In this document: piece after piece, positions 63,574-64,000 of the stretch
Layout: every line of letters begins with the position of its first letter
Position numbering within the stretch: the first letter of the stretch is position 1
Source: Allobosea sp. Root483D1
Lineage (GTDB): Bacteria > Pseudomonadota > Alphaproteobacteria > Rhizobiales > Beijerinckiaceae
Direction: 5' to 3'
NCBI RefSeq assembly: GCF_001429505.1
Contig: NZ_LMJW01000011.1
Span: forward strand, 282,344-346,343
DNA length: 64,000 nt
The notes under the pieces: model-generated
Told to the model about the DNA's origin: nothing
Databases searched by the model: none
The model's input: the letters and a program-made list of their open reading frames with translations, nothing else
Program-made: the position numbers and the translations under genes

Positions 63574-63607
63574 AAACGCGAAAGAATTCGACCGAAACAC
63601 GAAAGAA
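63574..63607. promoter_or_regulatory. Tandem direct repeat, probable AraC-type binding sites
   Basis: AAACGCGAAAGAA (63574-63586) and AAACACGAAAGAA (63595-63607) match at 12 of 13 bases and are spaced 21 bases apart, two helical turns. This is the usual layout of half-sites for an AraC-type dimer. They lie between the araC-type gene and the MFS gene. Confidence 0.7.
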
Positions 63608-63667
63608 GGTCACGGACAAGCGCTGTAGAAGGAGCGCCGGTCAAGGTTTGCGCTCAAGGGTACCGCA

Positions 63668-64000
63668 ATGGTTGCGACGATGGAGGGGAGCCGCCCCCGC
63701 TTCGAGAAGACGGCGATCTCCGTTCTGCTGGCGGTCAGCTTCTGCCACCTGCTGAACGACGTCATGCAGTCGCTGCTGGCCTCGCTCTATCCGCTGTTCA
63801 AGGCCAATTACGCGCTGGATTTCGTCCAGATCGGCCTGCTGACCATGGCCTTCCAGGTCACGGCCTCGCTGCTGCAGCCGGTCGTCGGCCTGGTGACCGA
63901 TCGCTGGCCGATGCCCTATTCGTTGCCGGCGGGCATGGCCTCGACCTTCGGCGGCCTGATCCTGCTCGGCAATGCCCATAATTTCACGGCGCTGATCCTG
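63668..64000 (+). CDS. MFS transporter, Fsr type, N-terminal part (3' truncated by window edge)
   Basis: The first 111 residues of a major facilitator; no stop occurs before the window ends. Helix 1 holds 'VLLAVSFCHLLNDVMQSLLA' and helix 2 'FVQIGLLTMAFQVTASLLQP', with loop 'VTDRWPMPYSLPAGMAS'. It is clearly a paralogue of the transporter at 49783-50979 (shared 'LDFVQIGL.T.AFQVT.SLLQP'). The ATG at 63668 follows the tandem repeat by 60 bases. It is probably induced by the divergent AraC-type regulator. Confidence 0.9.
   Translation, partial: MVATMEGSRPRFEKTAISVLLAVSFCHLLNDVMQSLLASLYPLFKANYALDFVQIGLLTMAFQVTASLLQPVVGLVTDRWPMPYSLPAGMASTFGGLILLGNAHNFTALIL

Overview
The window is a contiguous stretch of GC-rich alphaproteobacterial chromosome, mostly core genome. 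Several traits place it in the Hyphomicrobiales (Rhizobiales). They are the proB-proA-nadD-rsfS-rlmH-envC-ctpA-polysaccharide deacetylase-rppH gene order, the PhaR/PhaA/PhaB polyester cluster, an L32 protein without zinc cysteines, a DUF6481 gene after rpsU, and two palindromic repeat types common in this order. A Bosea-like (Boseaceae) genome is my best guess; this is inferred from protein style and gene order, not from a search. There is no prophage, plasmid backbone, insertion sequence, CRISPR array or secondary-metabolite cluster. One tRNA gene (Arg, ACG) is present.

Layout: 1-2836 holds the end of an RND efflux pump and its lipoprotein adaptor. 2949-5692 has a DUF1269 protein, a patatin-like lipase and an AI-2E/PerM family permease. 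5869-11354 is a seven-gene Mrp/Mnh-type Na+/H+ antiporter operon of unusual composition, followed by an SLC13-type permease and two alpha/beta hydrolases. After the tRNA, 16266-26086 is a long minus-strand block of housekeeping genes with many 4-base ATGA overlaps: proline synthesis, NAD synthesis, ribosome silencing and methylation, cell separation and periplasmic proteolysis, RNA decapping, and a HisE-type enzyme. 26296-30415 has rpsU, a DUF6481 gene and a complete TRAP transporter operon. 30437-36100 is accessory: a palindromic repeat, two secreted small proteins, an M20 amidohydrolase, a glycosyltransferase coupled to an ETF-beta-type lysine methyltransferase, a DUF1059 gene, and an AT-rich foreign-looking gene beside a partial duplication of the methyltransferase tail.

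36160-44463 contains a second patatin-like protein coupled to 3-hydroxybutyrate dehydrogenase, a histidine-rich Fur-family (Zur-like) regulator, ispG, kup, a short-chain polyprenyl synthase, mtgA and rpmF. 44938-49706 has an EAL phosphodiesterase and the polyhydroxybutyrate genes phaR, phaA, a DUF1737 gene and phaB. The remainder carries regulators paired with their likely targets (GntR/aminotransferase, GlxA-type/hydrolase, AraC/MFS), transporters, accA, a lipoprotein L,D-transpeptidase and a TorF-type porin. The last gene, an MFS transporter, runs off the end.

The genes link into a few themes. PHB metabolism is spread over two sites: synthesis at 46706-49706, and a probable mobilisation pair (patatin-like protein plus 3-hydroxybutyrate dehydrogenase) at 36160-38009. 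Na+/H+ antiport lies beside a possible Na+-coupled carboxylate permease. Envelope upkeep is served by EnvC, CtpA, MtgA and the L,D-transpeptidase. I did not find a convincing wholly new multi-gene system. The best leads are the patatin-dehydrogenase pair, the unusual Mrp operon, the phaA-DUF1737-phaB arrangement, the histidine-rich Zur, and three well-defined operator-like DNA elements upstream of transport or metabolic genes.
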